A stretch of 64,000 nt of DNA from Varanus komodoensis (GCF_004798865.1 NW_025336598.1:24273965-24337964); one strand, 5' to 3'. Positions 28,074 to 40,979 are shown, numbered from the stretch's first letter. Notes: generated by a model from the letters alone, not told the origin. A program made the numbers and translations.

Positions 28074-29929
28074 CTGTCTTTTAGCAGACCTGTAGAGCCT
28101 TGGGCTGCCAAATCCAGCCCAAATTATGCTCTTTCAGATTAGTATGGCCCTTGAGTCCCATGGTTCCACACCCTTTTCCCTAACCATCAATCGTCTCTTG
28201 GTTTCTCATCTTCTGTGCAGATCTTTCATTCCAAAAGGTTGAGGTGTCTCTCTTAAGGTTTAGTTACTGACGGGAAGAAGTTCCAACTAAAATTAGCTAG
28301 AATTTTTGGTGCTGCCTCTTTGCCCTTGGCCTTCCCTCACTGGAAAGCTTTTCTGAAATGGAATTTGGTCCTTGGGCTGAAAGAGGTTCGACACCCTGGT
28401 GCAGAGAATGGCAGCCTTGATTTTTCATTATCACTGTGTTTTTACTGGCCAAGAGGGAGCGGGATGCTCTTCCTCATGAGCCAGAATAGTATGGCCAACC
28501 ATGGGTGCAAATAACCTACCTGGACTTCTGGTGGCAGGGTGTGTGTGTGCCTTGAGCCAAAGCTGGTGCTACACAATACCAGCTTGCAAAGAAGAAGCAG
28601 TTCCCCAGGCTTCTGAGGAAGTGATCAGGAAATCCAAGCTAACAGTTATTCAGGTGGAAAGTGCCTGTCTCTGGTGCATATGTTTCAAACTGTTGCACCC
28701 ACCATTCATTGTCAGTACAGTTTTGGCAAAGATTAAGTTCAATGTATCATTTACATTGGATCATTTTATTCCTTGGTGAGTATCAAGCACTGAATGAAAT
28801 CTTCATTATCAAAGAAATTTTTTTCTTCATTTCCAGATATATTGACTGACACTCATGCACGCACACACGCGCACCTGCTCTAGATTTGGCAGAATAGTTT
28901 TCAGAATCCTGGGCTGAGGTGCCGGTTTTATTTATTTATTTGGGATATTTCTAGCCTGTCCAATCACTATTGTCTCTGTATATTAAATATGGGCTATGGG
29001 TTAAAACAAAAACCCAGCCACACAGCACATCATGAAGAAAAGCATCTGCTTTCTTTTTAACTGGTTTTTGATCATTTCCAAGCAGAAAATACCAAACAAA
29101 AAGAAGGGGTGACCAAATAAAACCACAAGCAACAGACAAGCATTTTAAAAAATGAGAATAGCCCTTACAGAAGTGGGTACACCCCACCCCAGAATTCTAC
29201 CCTTTTCTTCTGATTCATGGGTATAAATAAGGCCAAATACCATGCCAGTAAATAAAGCGAGGTAACAGTGCTGCGTTTAAGAAAAAAAATACAATATCCA
29301 CCTCAGTCTAATACTTTTTCTAAGTCTAACATGGATTAACATGAATTTTGGAATCTATCAATATAAGATGCTGATGAATTTTATTTATTTATTTACTTTT
29401 TTATGGGGAAAGACATGGCATGGCACTAGTTTCAATAAACAAAAAACACTGGGCAGCAAAACTGCATAGTAAATAGTAAATACCTGAATGTGAATATTCT
29501 ATGGCTAACCAGTTCTGAAATCCACAACAGTGGATTGGTGGAAGACCCATTCAGGCAAAGCATGTCTGATTTAGTGGACAAGCTAAAGCATGGAGGGAAA
29601 ATGTGGATTTTGCTCTCACCATGCTGCCCAGAGAAGGCTGAAATTGGAAGATAAGCTGGAAATGTATGCTAATGTAACCCTGAATTGTTGGGACTGTCAG
29701 AAGCCAAGACTGTCTATGGCCCAGAGGAACCACTTAGGATCCATGAGAGTTTTGACCTATAATTCTATGCCACAGATAGTGCTGTCTCACACTGATGGGA
29801 GCGGTAGGCCAAAATATAAGGCTAGCCATAGGTTGTCCACCCTGGGCTTTGGTCCCACTCTCACACACACTTATTTGGAGCGTGAACTTCCAGTAGGGCT
29901 TATTTCTAAGGAAACATGCCTGAGAATCA
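28074..29929. other. Intergenic, scattered repeat remnants
   Basis: Contains a possible hAT MITE end near 28385-28402 (GAGGTTCGACACCCTG), a TTTA-rich tail fragment near 28927-28950, and ATTTATTT runs near 29380-29397. No gene. Confidence 0.45.
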
Positions 29930-30053
29930 GTGTGTCCTGATGGTTTAGAGGTTGGAGTAGGGACCTGGAAGATCCAGGTTCTAGTTGCACTCAGCCATGA
30001 AGCCCACTGGGTAATTCTTGATCTCTGCCTACCTCACAGGTGCAACTACAGGG
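29930..30053 (+). mobile_element. tRNA-derived SINE (Sauria-type), 5' part
   Basis: The head shows TGATGGTTTAGAGGTTGGAG (A-box-like) and AGGTTCTAGTTGCAC (B-box-like). The body CATGAAGCCCACTGGGTAAT and CTACCTCACAGG matches the other copy at 50.94-51.17 kb. The 3' part is missing. Confidence 0.6.
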
Positions 30054-30104
30054 AGTTATCCTGCCGACAGTTAATACTTCTGAATCCCATTGGCTTCATG
30101 CAGT

Positions 30105-30185
30105 TAAGCATGAATTCATCCTCCTCAGTTGGACTCAATGGGACTTACTACCCAATTCTGTGTATGTTTACTCAGAGTTAAGTTT
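30105..30185 (+). repeat. Reptile repeat fragment ('caatgggacttact' word)
   Basis: GTTGGACTCAATGGGACTTA followed by GTTTACTCAGAGTTAAG matches a word common in squamate repeats. It recurs at 56762-56850 in reverse order and near 27.73 kb. Parent family not identified. Confidence 0.35.
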
Positions 30186-30189
30186 TCCT

Positions 30190-31974
30190 GCATTTAATTA
30201 TGAGAATCCCTTCCAGCTAAAAGTGCATTGAGCATTTTTCACTGGCCTGGTATTTAGTTTGCCCATGCCAAATGCAAATATAAATATGTTTCCAAGAGAA
30301 GATGGTGAAGAAGAAGAAAATGAAGAAGAAGAACTTAAGAATAGGAAGAAATGAGATGCTCTATTAAAAACAAATATGCTGCAGATTACTTTTTGATTAT
30401 TAAGTAGAGGAAATTGTTTTCTTCATCCATGAATGTTACATAGATTTTCACCAAGTAATATAAGACCATGTATGCTGTGATTATTTTAAAAGTAAAATTA
30501 GGTGCTTGGAAAGGTTTAAAGTAATTCCAGTTCAATTTAGTACTGCTTTCTGGACCATTACAAATAGATGAGCATCTGCTTTTCTCTTCCCTGACTCCCC
30601 CACCCCCACCCTGATTCCTCAGCCCTTCATACAACACCAAATTATACAGAATGCAGTCACCGTGTAGAAATCAAACATCTCAGAAATGATTATTTTGGCT
30701 ACGTAATCAAGCAAGCAATTATTGCATTATCTTCAAATTATGGTTATACATTATTAATACGTATTCTGTGGGGAGGGGGCACGTTTCTGTAAATGCATTT
30801 TTTTCCTGGCATGCATGATAACCCAGCTCTCAAATCTGATTGCACATGAGCCAGATATGTTGCCACCCTGGGTTTTAAAATGCCATTGGATCTGATGAAA
30901 GGAAGGGTGGGGGGAGAAAGAGGAGATCTGGAGGCATCCTCATGCACAGGCCTTATCCAGGACCTTGCCCATTTTCTAGGATTAGAACAACACCGTTTTC
31001 ACAGAGGTTCCAGGCAACTGTATTCCAAGTACAACACAGCACAGTGACAATTCCACGTTGTCTTCTTGCTGGAAAACTGTAGTCCGCTGCATCAAATTGA
31101 CTTAAACCTGGGGGTGCGCCTATGCCTATGCTATCATTTAGGGGTCATGACTTCCCCAAAGGATCCTGGGATCTGTAACCTGGGAAAGACCCTGTGCCTG
31201 ACAGAACTGCAGTGCTGAGGGTCCAGCAGAAATCTCAGCTTGGAAATCACAACAGCGTTGGCTTGGAGTGAGAGTAGCACGGGCACCTAATTGACATGTT
31301 CTTCATTGCAATGTTCTCCCCACCTTCCTCCAAGCAGCTCCAGGTGGCATAAGAAGCCTTCTTTTCCATTTCTATCCTCACAGCATTCCTGAGAGCAAAG
31401 GCGGGCAATGCACCAACTACGGGCTGCTTGTATCCCACTGCAGTGTGACCCCGGCATCCCTGGATTGTATGTTATGTCAACAGTGGCAAAACAATTGGTG
31501 AGTTTTGGTGGCAAAGGACAACAATGACCGAAGAAGGTCAAATGTAGCTATAAGCCAAGAGGCAGTTGGTTGAAAGCTAAACTTGGCCTTTGAGGCCGAT
31601 ACTGGAGTTGGGTGCCGAAAATCAGTGCCCATTGCTTTGCTGTTGTGGTTGCTGCCACCAAAATCCAGCAGCACTCAACAGTAGTATGGCCTCCAGAAAA
31701 GGGTTCCAGGAGCTTAAATCCACCCCACACCACCAGCATCCCTGTAGTTGCCCACCCTTGCCTGAGAAACTAAAGGCACAATCCTATTTGTGTTTAGCCA
31801 CAAAAAAAGCATACAACTCCCAGCGTGTGGCTTTTAACCACTCTTCTCTCTATCCAGTTGCATTGCCGCTATCTTGGAGGAATCAGGGCCACCATTTTGT
31901 CCCATAACAGCTGGAAGACAAGAAATGGACCCAAAGTGTAGCTGGAGAAGCCACAGCTCCTTCTTGACTGCTGT
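30190..31974. other. Intergenic, no gene seen
   Basis: A GAA-rich patch (30300-30355) and a possible decayed MITE near 31140-31230 (AAAGGATCCTGGGATCTGTA). The rest is unrecognised. Confidence 0.45.
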
Positions 31975-32100
31975 AAGGCTAAACATAAAAACACAGTAAA
32001 AGCCATGTTGGATCATCCAAGGGTCTATCCAGGCCAGCAAGCTCTTTGCAAGAGTGCCCTCTTGTTCAAGCTGCCCTGCCACTGGTACCAGTAGGTGGGC
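31975..32100 (-). mobile_element. CR1-type LINE 3' end (same family as 13.8-14.5 kb)
   Basis: AAAAGCCATGTTGGATCATCC on the + strand is the reverse of the GATCCAGCATGGCTTTT end of the LINE at 13830-14512. AGGGTCTATCCAGGCCAG follows. Only the terminal stretch is left. Confidence 0.55.
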
Positions 32101-33149
32101 TCTCTTCATTGTATGAAAACCCACCTTTCTCATTCCTTGATGTAGTTGTGAATGAGCTGGGATGAGGGGATCCCCCTGCCCACTACTCTATTATAGTCTG
32201 TAATACTGGTAGGGAAAGAAGGACACGGTGAAACCCTTATCTAACTGACTGTAGTGAGCCCTCTGTGTAGTGAGAAATAGGCCTTCGCTCAAAGGAAGGT
32301 GCTTCGGCATGCCCATGATAACTCTGCTTGAAGCGTCTTGCACATGAATGCTACCTTTGATGGAATAGAAGGGCATAATAAATATAGTCCAAACATCTCC
32401 TTAAGCTATTTAGACTAAGAGTCTCCCACTGGAACTTGAAATGTCATGTTACTGGACCAGCAAAAAGAGATTCATTCATGAAAGTGTATTTTCTGAACTA
32501 CATATCCATTAGGCAAAGACAGGCACATGTCATTCCATCTGGAAAAGCTTTAAAGTTTATTGCATAGCATGTTAACAAAGATTCACACATAAGGGCGCCT
32601 TTGAAGAAAACCAAAGCTGACCTCCCACTGCAGTTATTATTGTCTTCTGATACAGAGGTATATTGCTTACTGGTGGTTGTTTTTTCCCATGCCCATCCAT
32701 CATAGTATTTTGATTTATAAACATGTTTTATCAATAATGTTAATGGGCTGTTTAATTGAAGAGACCCACTCAAAGGGCACTGTGACAGGACAGAATACAA
32801 TAAAGGTGAATGTGGAAAAATATAGGTTCAAGATATGGAAGTCTGTCTGTCCCTACAAATGTGGAAAAAGCTCACACCACCTCAATAGATGCTTTATGGT
32901 GATAAAGCAGTTCAGAGAAAGGGATGTACATTGTTGCTGGAGTGTTGCTGTCTGCCTATCATTCATACCTCCAGGATATTTTGAGGGATTGAGAAGGTTA
33001 ATGCAGAAATAATGGGTGGGAGGCGAGATCTCTGATTTTTATTGTTGGGATTATGACACTTCCTATATACCTGTTGTCTGTAATTGTACATGATGGAAGA
33101 GGAGATTTGGTTTTCCAGCATCCCTGAACACTGCCACAATAGGGTGCCC
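32101..33149. other. Intergenic, nothing recognised
   Basis: No nameable repeat and no convincing coding potential. Confidence 0.5.
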
Positions 33150-33430
33150 AGTTGTACATTGCCAAAAAAGAGGGTAGTCATCATCCAAACTAAGGCACCA
33201 ATTTGTGTAACATTTGCTTATGCAAATATATGCCCAGGTTTAGGTGCAAATTTCAAAACAATAACTATAATTTAAATAGAAATATGATGCATCTCACCAG
33301 ACCAGATGAACTGTATGTTTTAAGGCCCAGCTCTTTCTACTGACAGTTCTTTATACCAGGATTGGACTGGAGACCTTTTCAAATAGAGGGAAACCTTCAG
33401 TTGGGGATTATCCTTTGCCTGCTCTCTATA
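33150..33430 (+). repeat. Unnamed interspersed repeat R1, copy 1
   Basis: Shares TAGGTGCAAATTT, AACAATAACTATAATTTAAA and GATTGGACTGG in the same order with 47225-47590 and 61555-61870. It has an AT-rich left half and a coding-looking but closed right half. No terminal repeats were identified, and I do not recognise the family. Confidence 0.55.
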
Positions 33431-33580
33431 ACAGATTTTATATATTTTACAGAGGCCTGTCCTCTGTAAAAGAGTTTGCCAGACCACCCAGAAGAGGAAA
33501 AGACAGAGATTAAATAGCATGGAAGTCTTACACTGGATCAATGATTCCAAAAATCATTGGAATGAATGATGGGTGGAACC

Positions 33581-33757
33581 CAGGGCTGTCTTAACGCATG
33601 GACCTGACGGGCACTTGACCATGGGCTCCATACTAATCGGTGTATGTTAACCCTTGGAAAATTGGAAAACTTCCAAAAATAACAGTAGTTGTAGTTGTTG
33701 TAGGGGCCCCAGTACACTGTTTTGCCCGGGGCCCATAATGCTGTTAAGACGGCCCTG
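33581..33757. mobile_element. hAT-type MITE with 8-bp target duplication
   Basis: Ends CAGGGCTGTCTTAA and, on the other strand, CAGGGCCGTCTTAA. Flanks GTGGAACC (33573-33580) and GCGGAACC (33758-33765) form an 8-bp duplication with one mismatch, the hAT length. 177 bp, non-coding. Confidence 0.75.
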
Positions 33758-33765
33758 GCGGAACC

Positions 33766-34395
33766 TCCTGTCACCATTTCACTCCATAATTTATCCTTGG
33801 AGTTTTCAATTTGGGCAGGGGGTCCTAATATCCATACAAATTTCCATACCATATACTGAGGCCCCCAGTACAGACATGTAACACAACCACAGACTTACCC
33901 TACCACAGACTTACCACAATTCCATCACATACATACTGTCTCCTGAATCATGAAAGAAATGCTAATTCTGAAGTAATATTGTCTGTATTATCTGAAATTG
34001 CACCATGAGAGGTTTCTACGGTGCCCAAAAATATTCCTCTCCATTTTTTGGTATGGTTGATGAATATAACCTCCAGTCTGGAGATGAGTTCTATGAAACT
34101 TGCTAACTAATTTGCAGCTTTTGGGTTGGTCCTAATAAGGATATGGTCCTGTTTGATGTTTTTATATTTCCAATTATTATTTGAATACACCAATGCACAC
34201 ATTTAATAAATAGATCGATTCATTTAAAGTGTTATTATTTCAGTCTTTTTCATTTAAAAGTCATCATCTCCCCACTATTGCAAACTCACTCTCAGTGGAC
34301 GAAATAACTAGATGGTGTAATTGTTTTTGACCCAAAGTAGGCTGATGAGTGCTAACATGCCAGCTTCTTCCACACTCATTAGCAGTGTGCATAAA
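33766..34395. other. Intergenic, nothing recognised
   Basis: No recognisable repeat or coding region. Confidence 0.5.
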
Positions 34396-35148
34396 TTAAT
34401 AACTAAATCTGTAGGGCTCTGGCTGAAGGGTTCCAAGGCACTTCATTGAAAATGAGTAGTTAGAACCCCTCTTAGGGTGCAAGCCAATGGCCTCCTCATG
34501 TTGTCTGGGAACTATTTGGAGCTTCACATCCAAGATCCGAATCCTCAGAGCTGGGACTGTGAAGACCAAGCCCCAGGCCTGTCCCCTTGCACCAGCTGCC
34601 TCTCCCAGAGTACAACTAGTTCTCAGAGAGGTGGCAAAGGGCATGCAGGGGGACAGAGCCGGGAAGAGGCCCAGACTTATGTTAATTCCTACTGGTGTGC
34701 TGCTTTGTTTCAATGCCCCCCACAAAAAAAGCATAAGTGAATTCTCAGAAAGATCAGTAGGATATGTGTGAACTACCTGTTTGCTGACATGCATTTGGGG
34801 TCTGCCTAAGGAACTCTGAGACCGGCAGTACATGAGAGAGCATGTGACATATGAAAGTGCACATTTCTTGGTCTCTGGAACTACGAGTCCTCGTTTAACT
34901 GCACAAGCAACACACTCACTCCGATCTTGAAAAGAGCCAGGGCCAGCAAGTCGCTGCCCAGAATGGAGCATCTTCTGTTCTAACAGTGCTTCCATTTCCT
35001 CTATATGGCAATAAGGCTGCAGCCTAGGCCAGTGCCCTGAATCCTTAAGCCCAGTAAAGCGCATGTTCCCCTCCCAAGACTTAAGCCCTGTGCAAAGCAG
35101 GGCTGAAGGCTGGTCCACCTGCTTTCCTAGTCTATAGTGGAGGAGCAA
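34396..35148 (-). CDS. Long open reading frame of unknown nature (250 codons), possibly chance
   Basis: An uninterrupted frame from MLLHYRLGKQ to PEPYRFSY, the longest in the window outside recognised mobile elements. I see no domain, signal peptide, membrane helix or family resemblance. Composition is mixed, with many C, S, P and G residues. There is no start context, splice or promoter evidence, and the neighbours are repeats. It may be chance in a slightly GC-richer patch, an exon of an unrecognised transcript, or a piece of an unknown element. Confidence 0.12.
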   Translation of the reverse strand: MLLHYRLGKQVDQPSALLCTGLKSWEGNMRFTGLKDSGHWPRLQPYCHIEEMEALLEQKMLHSGQRLAGPGSFQDRSECVACAVKRGLVVPETKKCALSYVTCSLMYCRSQSSLGRPQMHVSKQVVHTYPTDLSENSLMLFLWGALKQSSTPVGINISLGLFPALSPCMPFATSLRTSCTLGEAAGARGQAWGLVFTVPALRIRILDVKLQIVPRQHEEAIGLHPKRGSNYSFSMKCLGTLQPEPYRFSY

Positions 35149-35890
35149 ACATGCACTTCTTCATAATGGGCTATTGGAGGTTGCAGTTCAACAACCTCTA
35201 GGGGGACAAATGTCCCATCCCTGACGTATTTGGTGGCATATTGCCAAATAAATGATCTGCTGTCCACATATTTAGTCTTCTACTACAAGAAACCACAGAA
35301 ACCAAGGTAGCATGGTCACTTTAAAAAAACCTAGACTTTGATCTTTAAAAAAACATTGTCTGATGGGTGCCCTGTTGACTTCACTGGGTATTGGACTGCC
35401 ATAATTCTAATCTTCAAAGGGCCTCATTAAGGCATAGGAATAAACATGCATCAGCTTTTCTGGTTTCCTAATTTAGAGGGTGTCAGGTTGAAAATGCTAC
35501 CTGCATAGAAGTCTTAACTCTAGAAGAAGAAAAGGTTTTGTTCTCTCACATTGTTACAGAAATCCATACATTCCCTCCACTTCCCAATTTACTTCGGTTT
35601 TTATTAAACATGAATTCTTTGAAAAGAAATAGAAAATGTTTCTGCAAATACCGCATGTCTCAAATTCAGTGAGGGTTGCACGTTCCCAGTTAATTTCAGT
35701 GGTGGGAGCTGTTCTCCCTCCAGTGAGAATCCACATTTGAAGATCGCTTTCCATTCAAATCATTGGGGAAGCAGTTAATGGGCAAGAGAAATCTGTACAT
35801 TGGTCACTCAGGCTTACCAACTGCTGCTTGCGGAATCATGTATTTTATGGATTTGTTACAGACAATTCAACCTCTAGAATAAGGTTTAGG
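35149..35890. other. Intergenic, half a MITE only
   Basis: Around 35163-35220 a decayed half of the 'actacaactccc' MITE is visible (GTTGCAGTTCAACAACCTCT). The rest is unrecognised. Confidence 0.45.
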
Positions 35891-35990
35891 AAACCAGGGC
35901 TTCCAGATGTTGTTGAGCTTTAATTCCTATCCCAACTGATCATTGGCCCTGGGGGACTGGGGATTATGGTAGTTGGAGTCCCCCAAGAAT
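35891..35990. mobile_element. 'Actacaactccc' MITE copy
   Basis: CTTCCAGATGTTGTTGAGCT, AATTCCTATCCCAACTGATC and TGGGGATTATGGTAGTTGGA follow the consensus of this palindromic reptile MITE. Right end decayed. Confidence 0.6.
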
Positions 35991-36807
35991 ATGGACCATT
36001 CAGCACTTGTAATCTACATGGGAACAACCCAGGCAAAAGATGGCTCTTGGTACCCATCCTCCACTGACCCAGCTGGCCACCTTCTCCCTGCCCCATTTCC
36101 ATTCTTTCCATTCCCTGCCAGAGCTTTTTCCTTCACTGAAAGGCTACAGTGGGACTCCAAAATGCAGCCACAAAAGCACTCATCAGTCTGGCTGTTACTG
36201 GACTTTAAAGAATATTGCCAGTTGCTCATCTGTGAGAACGGCTGTTTTGAACACTTCAAAGACTTCAAAGGCAAACAGACTTTGCCATGGTGCTTGACTT
36301 TGAAGTCCTGCGTAGGAGATGTGAAAGGTTTTGTAATAAATGGAGAGCCACAGTTTCTTTGGGGGAGAATATTCTAAATGTCTCCCCCTGCCCCCAGCAT
36401 TTGGCTATCAATCCTTAACGGACGCTCCTTAACAAAACTAGATCTTCTAAAGCAAGTCATTAAGCACACAGGCCAAGGTAGACGGAATCAACTTCCATAA
36501 GGCATGTGAAATCTTGAACTCAACACAAAGGCCAGCTTGTTATCTACATGCATAGGAGAGGACAAAGCTGCAGTTGCACAGTATTTTCATGCCTTTAAAT
36601 TTGGCTTATTTTGTCCTATGACCATCTCATCCCCATAAGGTAGGCTAACAGCATTCTGTCATGCTATTCAAATGATAACATGTGCAGAATGATAGCACAT
36701 AACAGAAGAGCAGGGCTGTGGTGCCCAGCCCCACTCCCGGACCTGTATATGGTGATTTAAGCATCTGTCGTGTCCTTCTGATTATACAAACTATATGGAC
36801 ACAGAGG
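35991..36807. other. Intergenic, nothing recognised
   Basis: Flanking DNA before DIRS copy 2. An open stretch of 134 codons (35973-36377, + strand) has no recognisable content. Confidence 0.5.
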
Positions 36808-36974
36808 TTCTTCATCGTGGCCTCTGTGCATCACACATATGGGTGCTGTGCCTGCGCAGTGCCTAGGCCGGAAGATTAAAAAGCTAATGGTTTTTGGCGG
36901 GAAAACTCCCCTCCCCTCCCCTCCCCCTTTGTGGTATAAATCGACCGGAGTGTCCGCCATTTTGTTCAGTCTTT
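36808..36974 (+). repeat. Left inverted terminal repeat of DIRS copy 2
   Basis: From TTCTTCATCGTGGCC to TTCAGTCTT. Matches the reverse of 41458-41622 closely. It contains the same CACATATGGGTGCTGTGCC block and an expanded C-rich run (CTCCCCTCCCCTCCCCCTTT). Confidence 0.9.
36935..36974 (+). promoter_or_regulatory. Putative core promoter of DIRS copy 2
   Basis: TATAAA at 36935-36940, TCCGCCATTTTG (YY1-like) at 36953-36964 and TCAGTC at 36966-36971. The initiator A is 33 bp after the TATA start, exactly as in copy 1 despite sequence differences between. Confidence 0.55.
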
Positions 36975-37179
36975 GCGACTGCCGTTTGCTGCGCTTCGTG
37001 CCTGTTAACGTCCCTCGCTAAGATCTTTGAGTCCTTACTTTCCGTTTTTTGCCTTTATCCCTTCTTAACTCTAAACTCTTATATTCCAAGTTTGTGTATC
37101 CCTCTCTCTTATTTCTATTCTAAAAAAATAAAATAAAAAAATTATCTTACCCTCTTTCCTGTCATCTTTTCTTCTTTTT

Positions 37180-39100
37180 CCGCGATGGCGCAGCGAGCGG
37201 CCTTCCGCAAATGAACCGAATGCGGATTCAAAATGTCGCCCGCGGATCCGCATGATCTATGCTTTCTCTGCCTCGGCGAGGGGCATAGAACTGACAAGTG
37301 TGGCCATTGCTTGGCATTTACCAAGCAAGCGTGGAAGAACAGGGAGAACCATCTCCAGAAGCTCCTCTGGGACCAGGCTTTGATGCAATCTGATCAACTG
37401 CTCTTACGGCCTGGTTCCTCTTCAGCCGCACCTCTTCCACGCTCTGCCTCAACTGTGAGCGTTTCTCCAAAGCGTCCCGCTTCCATCACTCCTCCTCAGC
37501 GCCCTTCGGCTGAAGGCGCTACTCCAGCAGAGACCCAGGTGCCGCCTTCTTCTCCAGCCAAGAAACGGGAGAAGTGCAAGCACACGGGTTCAGATAAGCC
37601 TTCCACTCGTAAAGTACTGAGGAAGGAGAAGGCAGATAAACCCACTCGCAAAACCAAGAAACCAAATCGCCCCAAACACTGGGGCTCAGGTTTGTCGGGC
37701 TTCTCGGTACCATCTGCTGCCATGGTACCAACCCCTTCGGCACCAGCCCCGCAGGTGACACCGCCGGGACATTCGGCCTGAGAGCATGCCGCCCCAACAA
37801 GTGGAGGAGCTGCTTCGGGAGTCCATCTCTGATGGTGAGATTAGAGACACCCCACTGAGGGAATGATCTCCGACTCCAATGCCCACGATTGAGCCACCTG
37901 CGGAGTCACCGTCGCCACCTAGGTGCTGCAGCCACTTGTTGGAACACTGGGATGACGATTGGAGGATGCATGAATATGATGCCTTCCCAGACTGGGGTGG
38001 TTATCAATCCTATCCATATTTCCCTCAGGATCGTGTGTCTCCATCAGTCCCGAGAGATTTGCCTTCGACGTCCAGGCATGTGGAGAGGGGACGTCCAACC
38101 TCCCCCGAAACATTGTCTTCGAGCGACCGTCCTCCTTATTATCTGGAATTGGACGAATCTGAAGTTGACTCTACATCCCCCGATGTAGTAGTCACCTCCC
38201 AAGGACCTGCTTCACCCGATGAGCCACATGTCTCTTTTACGGAGCTCATGTCCCGCCTCATCTGTTCCCTCGAAATTGAAGCGAGGCAACAGCCTGGCCC
38301 ATCCATGGATCGATTCTATGATGTCATGAGGGGAGAACAGTCCGCGGCCATAGTCCTGCTGCTAATTACCACACTTCGGCAGGCTATGGTCCAACTCCGG
38401 GATCAACTGGCCCAACCGCAAGCCACCTCCCATCGGTATGAGGCCATGTACAGAGTTCTAGAGGATGACATCCCGTTCTTGATTCGCCATCCGCGACTGA
38501 ACCCTGTCGTCACTGAATTCTCCCAGGGCAGGGAGTCCAGGGGACACACAGCCCCTCGTGACAAGGAAGGGAGGAAAATCAATATGCTCGTGCGCCGAGT
38601 CTATGCGGCCTCTGGACTCGGTGTGTGCATATCGAATTATGAAGCAACACTGGCACGTTACCAGTATTTTATTATGCAGAAGCTGGATAATGTTGCTTCC
38701 TCCCTTCCAGACCACCAAGCCGAATTTGCCAAGGTCTTCATCAAAGAAGCAATGCAGATAGCAGTGCAACAGTTGTCTACTGCACGACATCACGTAGACA
38801 CCAATTCGAGGGCTCTCGTGAATGCCATCTCACTGCGCCGACACGCGTGGCTCCGCAATTGCAATTTCCCCAATGAGATGAAACGGAGGATCGAGGAAAT
38901 GCCATTCGACGGTACCGGATTGTTTCATCAAAAAACCGACTGCAAACTAAAAGCGATACATGAATTGCGTATGACCGCGCACCGCATGGAGCTTCCTCAA
39001 CAGAGGCATAAGTGGCAATGGCCTCGTTCCTCCTACCGTCCACAATTCCACCCTCGGCAACACTACCAGCAAAGGCAGCAACGGCGGAGATAACAGCCAC
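37180..39100 (+). pseudogene. DIRS copy 2, gag-like part
   Basis: Same layout as copy 1: a cysteine-rich start with CLGEGHRTDKCGHC, a basic and proline-rich middle (PTRKTKKPNRPKHWG), and a conserved C-terminal block (STARHHVDTNSRALVNAISL, MKRRIEEMPFDGTGLFH). The C-terminal block is long and well kept. Broken. Confidence 0.75.
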
Positions 39101-39229
39101 AGCAACGTTTCTCCCAGGGCTGGCAGTGCTTCGACGCCGATAAACGTCCATGTTGACAGTCCGGGTGAACCATTCTCTCTCTTCCCACACCACCTTCCCC
39201 TCTCCCTTTTGGGGACCGGCTTCAGGGCC

Positions 39230-40910
39230 TACTCCCCATTTGGGAGTCCATTACATCTGATAGGTGGGTGTTGTCTATCATTCAGTTTGGATATAGGAAT
39301 TCGATGTTGTCCCTCCACCATCTCCGATTCAATTTACATCTTCTTCATCGGTACTGTGCGAAGAAGTCTCTCAGTTTCTTCGCACAATTTGACAACTATC
39401 CCGCTTGGAGGAGTTGCACGGATTCTACTCCAGATACTTTACGGTCCTGAAAAGAGATGGTGGTCTTCATCCGATTTTGGACTTACGAAATCTTAACAAA
39501 TACATCAAACCAAAAAAGTTTCAGATGACCACTTTACAGAATATTTTTCCATTACTGAAGAGAGAGGATTGGTTTGCCTCATTGGATTTGAAGGATGCCT
39601 ATTTTCATATTGCTATCCATCCTTCGCACAGACGTTTCCTGCGTTTTACTGTTGGGCTCGACTTGTTCGAATATGCTGTGCTGCCCTTTGGCCTGGCCAC
39701 CGCACCTCAAGTTTTTACAAAGTGTATGGCACCAGTATGTGCACACTTATGGACATGAGAAGTGCAAATATACCCATACTTAGACGACTGGCTAATTGTT
39801 TCCCAAACTAAACAAGGTCTTCTGTCTGCAATACACATGACCTGCATCTTGCTTGATGATCTTGGACTATGTATTAACCACGAAAAATCGTCCCTTATTC
39901 CCACACAGGTCATCGACTTTATCGGGGCATGTCTCGACTCCACATGGGAAAGAGCTTTCCTCCCTCCGGACCGTCGAGCTACCTTATGTGCCCACATCCA
40001 TCGAATCCGAACGCTCGGAACGGTTCCGACTATATCCATTCAGAGACTATTGGGGCACATGGCTGCTGCAGTTGCCATTGTCCCGTATGCCAGACTTCGT
40101 ATGCGGGCCATGCAGCTGTTTTTCAACACTTAGTTTCGCCCACAGCAAGATTCTCTCAACAAACTGATCCAAATTCCATCTGTGATACTCGACACTCCAG
40201 CTTGGTGGACCATTCCGAGCAATCTGTCTGTCGGTGTCCCATTTCGAACACCTCATCCAACGAAGACCCTGTATACAGACGCATCGCTACTCGGATGGGG
40301 TGCAACATGTTCGGATCTTTGGGTCCAGGGGACTTGGAACCGACGGGAAGCAAGGAAGCACATCAACTTCCTCGAACTTCAAGCGATCTTCAACTCCCTC
40401 AAGGCTTTTGAGACTGTACTATGCCCACAAGTCATCCAGATTGCATCAGACAACATACCAGCTGTCTTCTACATCAACAAACAGGGCGGCACAAAATTGC
40501 CAGCTTTAGCACGTCTCTCGATGGCCATTTGGGACTGGTGCATACCGAGGGACATTATGCTTCTAGCAGTCCACCTCGCAGGGACCGACAACACCAAAGC
40601 AGACATGTTGAGCAGGCATATGTCAACAACGCACGAATGGGAGATGGACAGACAAATATGCCAGGACCTCTTCCGTTTGTGGGGCTATCCGGACTTGGAC
40701 TTGCTCGCCACTTGTGACAACAGAGCGTGTGTCCTATACTGTTCCAGGGCAGGCATAGGATCGGGATCGATGGGAGATGCCCTTATGATCCCCTGGGACA
40801 ACATAGCCTTTTATGCATTTCCTCCAATCCCACTTCTAACGAAAGTGGTAGCGAAAATATCTCAAGAGAATGCCACGGGAATAATAATAACTCCATGGTG
40901 GCCGAGACAA
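39230..40910 (+). pseudogene. DIRS copy 2, reverse transcriptase and RNase H part
   Basis: Shows WFASLDLKDAYFHI, VLPFGLATAPQVFTKC and the catalytic YLDDW word, then the RNase H word LYTDASLLGWGATC and IASDNIPAVFYINKQGG. Next comes the segment with DLDLLATCDNRACVLYCS and FYAFPPIPLL. This identifies the polymerase as DIRS-type more clearly than copy 1. Broken. Confidence 0.85.
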
Positions 40911-40979
40911 CTGTGGTTCGCCACCCTTCTATGTCTATCCAAAGGAACATTTCTTCGCCTCCCATCTATTCCTCAGCTA

